In this document: piece by piece, positions 63,501 through 64,000 of the stretch | Position numbering within the stretch: the stretch's first letter is position 1 | Layout: each line of letters opens with the position of its first letter | Source of the DNA: an uncultured Roseicyclus sp. | GTDB lineage: Bacteria; Pseudomonadota; Alphaproteobacteria; Rhodobacterales; Rhodobacteraceae | Assembly: GCA_937139335.1 (NCBI GenBank) | Contig: CAKZPN010000002.1 | Coordinates: forward strand, 1 to 64,000 | DNA: 64,000 bases | Reading direction: 5' to 3' | Made by a program: the position numbers and the translations under genes | Notes under the pieces: model-generated | What the model saw: the letters and a program-made list of their open reading frames with translations, nothing else | What the model was told of the DNA's origin: nothing | Database searches by the model: none

Positions 63501-63954
63501 CCCGGTCCGCACCCTGCCGACCCGCACCTTCTTTTACGGGATGGAGCCGGGCGAGCAGATCGAGACCGCCATCGACCCCGGCGTGACGCTGGTGATCCAG
63601 CTGCAGGCCGTGGGCGAAACGACGGACGATGGCGAGGTGAAGGTGTTCTTCGAGCTGAACGGCCAGCCCCGCACCATCCGCGTGCCGAACCGCAAGGCCG
63701 CCGCGACGCAGGTGAAGCGCGCCAAGGCCGAGACCGGTAACCCCGCCCATATCGGTGCGCCGATGCCGGGTGTCGTCGCCTCAGTCGCGGTCAGCGCGGG
63801 ATCGAAGATCAAGACCGGCGATCTGCTCCTGACCATCGAGGCGATGAAGATGGAAACCGGCCTGCACGCCGAGCGCGATGCGACGGTGAAGGCCGTCCAT
63901 GTCTCGCCCGGCGGCCAGATCGACGCCAAGGACCTGCTGATCGAACTGGAATGA
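60514..63954 (+). CDS. pyc: Pyruvate carboxylase
   Basis: FKKILIANRGEIAIRVMRAANELG; carboxyltransferase region ITDTTMRDGHQSLLATRMR; biotinyl motif TIEAMKMETGLHAERD. ORF extends to 60496. Confidence 0.97.
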   Translation: MPEFKKILIANRGEIAIRVMRAANELGKRTVAIYAEEDKLSLHRFKADEAYKIGEGMGPVTAYLSIPEIIRVAKACGADAIHPGYGLLSENPDFVDACSAAGITFIGPKAETMRQLGDKASARRVAIEAGVPVIPATEVLGEDMDAIRAEAETVGYPLMLKASWGGGGRGMRPIMGPDELEEKVREGRREAEAAFGNGEGYLEKMILRARHVEVQILGDSQGNIYHLYERDCSVQRRNQKVVERAPAPYLSEAQREEICLLGKKICEHVNYECAGTVEFLMDMETGDFFFIEVNPRVQVEHTVTEEVTGIDIVRAQILIAEGKSLTEATGTASQYDVKLDGHAIQCRVTTEDPTNNFIPDYGRITAYRGATGMGIRLDGGTAYSGAVITRYYDSLLEKVTAWAPTPEAAIARMDRALREFRIRGVSTNIDFVINLLKHPTFLNYQYTTKFIDETPELFDFKPRRDRATRILTYIADITVNGHPETEGRQRPRADVKDPRAPALRAEPPPAGTRTLLDQHGPKGVADWMKAQNQLLITDTTMRDGHQSLLATRMRSLDMIKVAPAYAANLPELFSVECWGGATFDVAYRFLQECPWQRLRDIRAAMPNIMTQMLLRGANGVGYTNYPDNVVQGFVKQAAESGVDIFRVFDSLNWVENMRVAMDAVQETGKICEGSICYTGNILDPDRAKYDLKYYVKMAKDLEAAGAHVLGLKDMAGLLKPAAAAVLIPALKDAVDLPIHFHTHDTAGIASGTILAASAAGVDAVDCAMDALSGNTSQATLGTVVEALRHTDRDTGLDIGAIREISDYWDAVRAHYAAFESGMQAPASEVYLHEMPGGQFTNLKTQARSMGLEDRWHEVAQTYADVNRMFGDIVKVTPSSKVVGDMALMMVSQGLSRADVEDPAKEVAFPDSVVDMMRGNLGQPPGGFPPGILKRVLKDEAPVLDRPGKHVAPVDLDKTRADLEDKLEMEIDGEDLMGYLMYPKVFTDYAQRHKDYGPVRTLPTRTFFYGMEPGEQIETAIDPGVTLVIQLQAVGETTDDGEVKVFFELNGQPRTIRVPNRKAAATQVKRAKAETGNPAHIGAPMPGVVASVAVSAGSKIKTGDLLLTIEAMKMETGLHAERDATVKAVHVSPGGQIDAKDLLIELE

Positions 63955-64000
63955 GGCGCAGGGTCGGGCGGGGTCAGGCCCCGCCCGCGCGACCTACTGT

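Noticed and set aside
61693-63750. 685-aa minus-strand ORF antisense to pyruvate carboxylase
   Set aside because: Shadow ORF; pyc is unambiguous in the other strand.

Overview
This 64 kb window is high-GC, densely coding alphaproteobacterial chromosome (Rhodobacterales-like by gene order and protein character). It has no rRNA, tRNA, CRISPR array or transposon that I can support. Main blocks: (1) glmM-folP-(GNAT)-folB; (2) a SleB-type hydrolase, a PPDK-like gene, and glyS/glyQ with two methyltransferases and a DUF6446-like gene between them; (3) a SPOR/peptidoglycan-binding/protease-fold protein, msrB, a fasciclin gene, an RskA-type anti-sigma and an ECF sigma; (4) cobS ... cobT with a racemase-fold gene, a PLP dehydratase and two small secreted proteins between them; (5) aminopeptidase P, DUF427, a ClC channel; (6) a complete dcw (division and cell wall) cluster on the minus strand, mraZ to ftsZ then lpxC, bamD and recN, with two DUF2484 genes and an SDR/ATPase pair inserted; (7) mrp, an MFS transporter, a DUF1127 gene, an Lrp regulator, LysE, DUF998, uvrD/pcrA, an FMN hydroxy-acid dehydrogenase and pyruvate carboxylase. 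The two most interesting signals are non-coding. First, directly after a 74-aa DUF1127 gene (54267-54491) there are six consecutive hairpins (54516-54806). Their stems are unrelated, but all six loops carry the same anti-Shine-Dalgarno-like motif (CCUCCUCCC, one variant), and the last ends in a T7 tract. They group as three two-hairpin units joined by two linkers that each hold a small tetraloop hairpin. This matches the CcsR / 'cuckoo' sRNA family described next to a DUF1127 gene in Rhodobacter sphaeroides. Second, the long leader upstream of mraZ (51180-51540, minus strand) contains an intrinsic terminator 53 nt before the mraZ start codon, consistent with the UpsM leader-derived sRNA, plus a GGG/CCC array phased at exactly 10 bp that could be an MraZ-box-like operator. 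All calls come from reading the sequence and the supplied ORF track; no searches were run.
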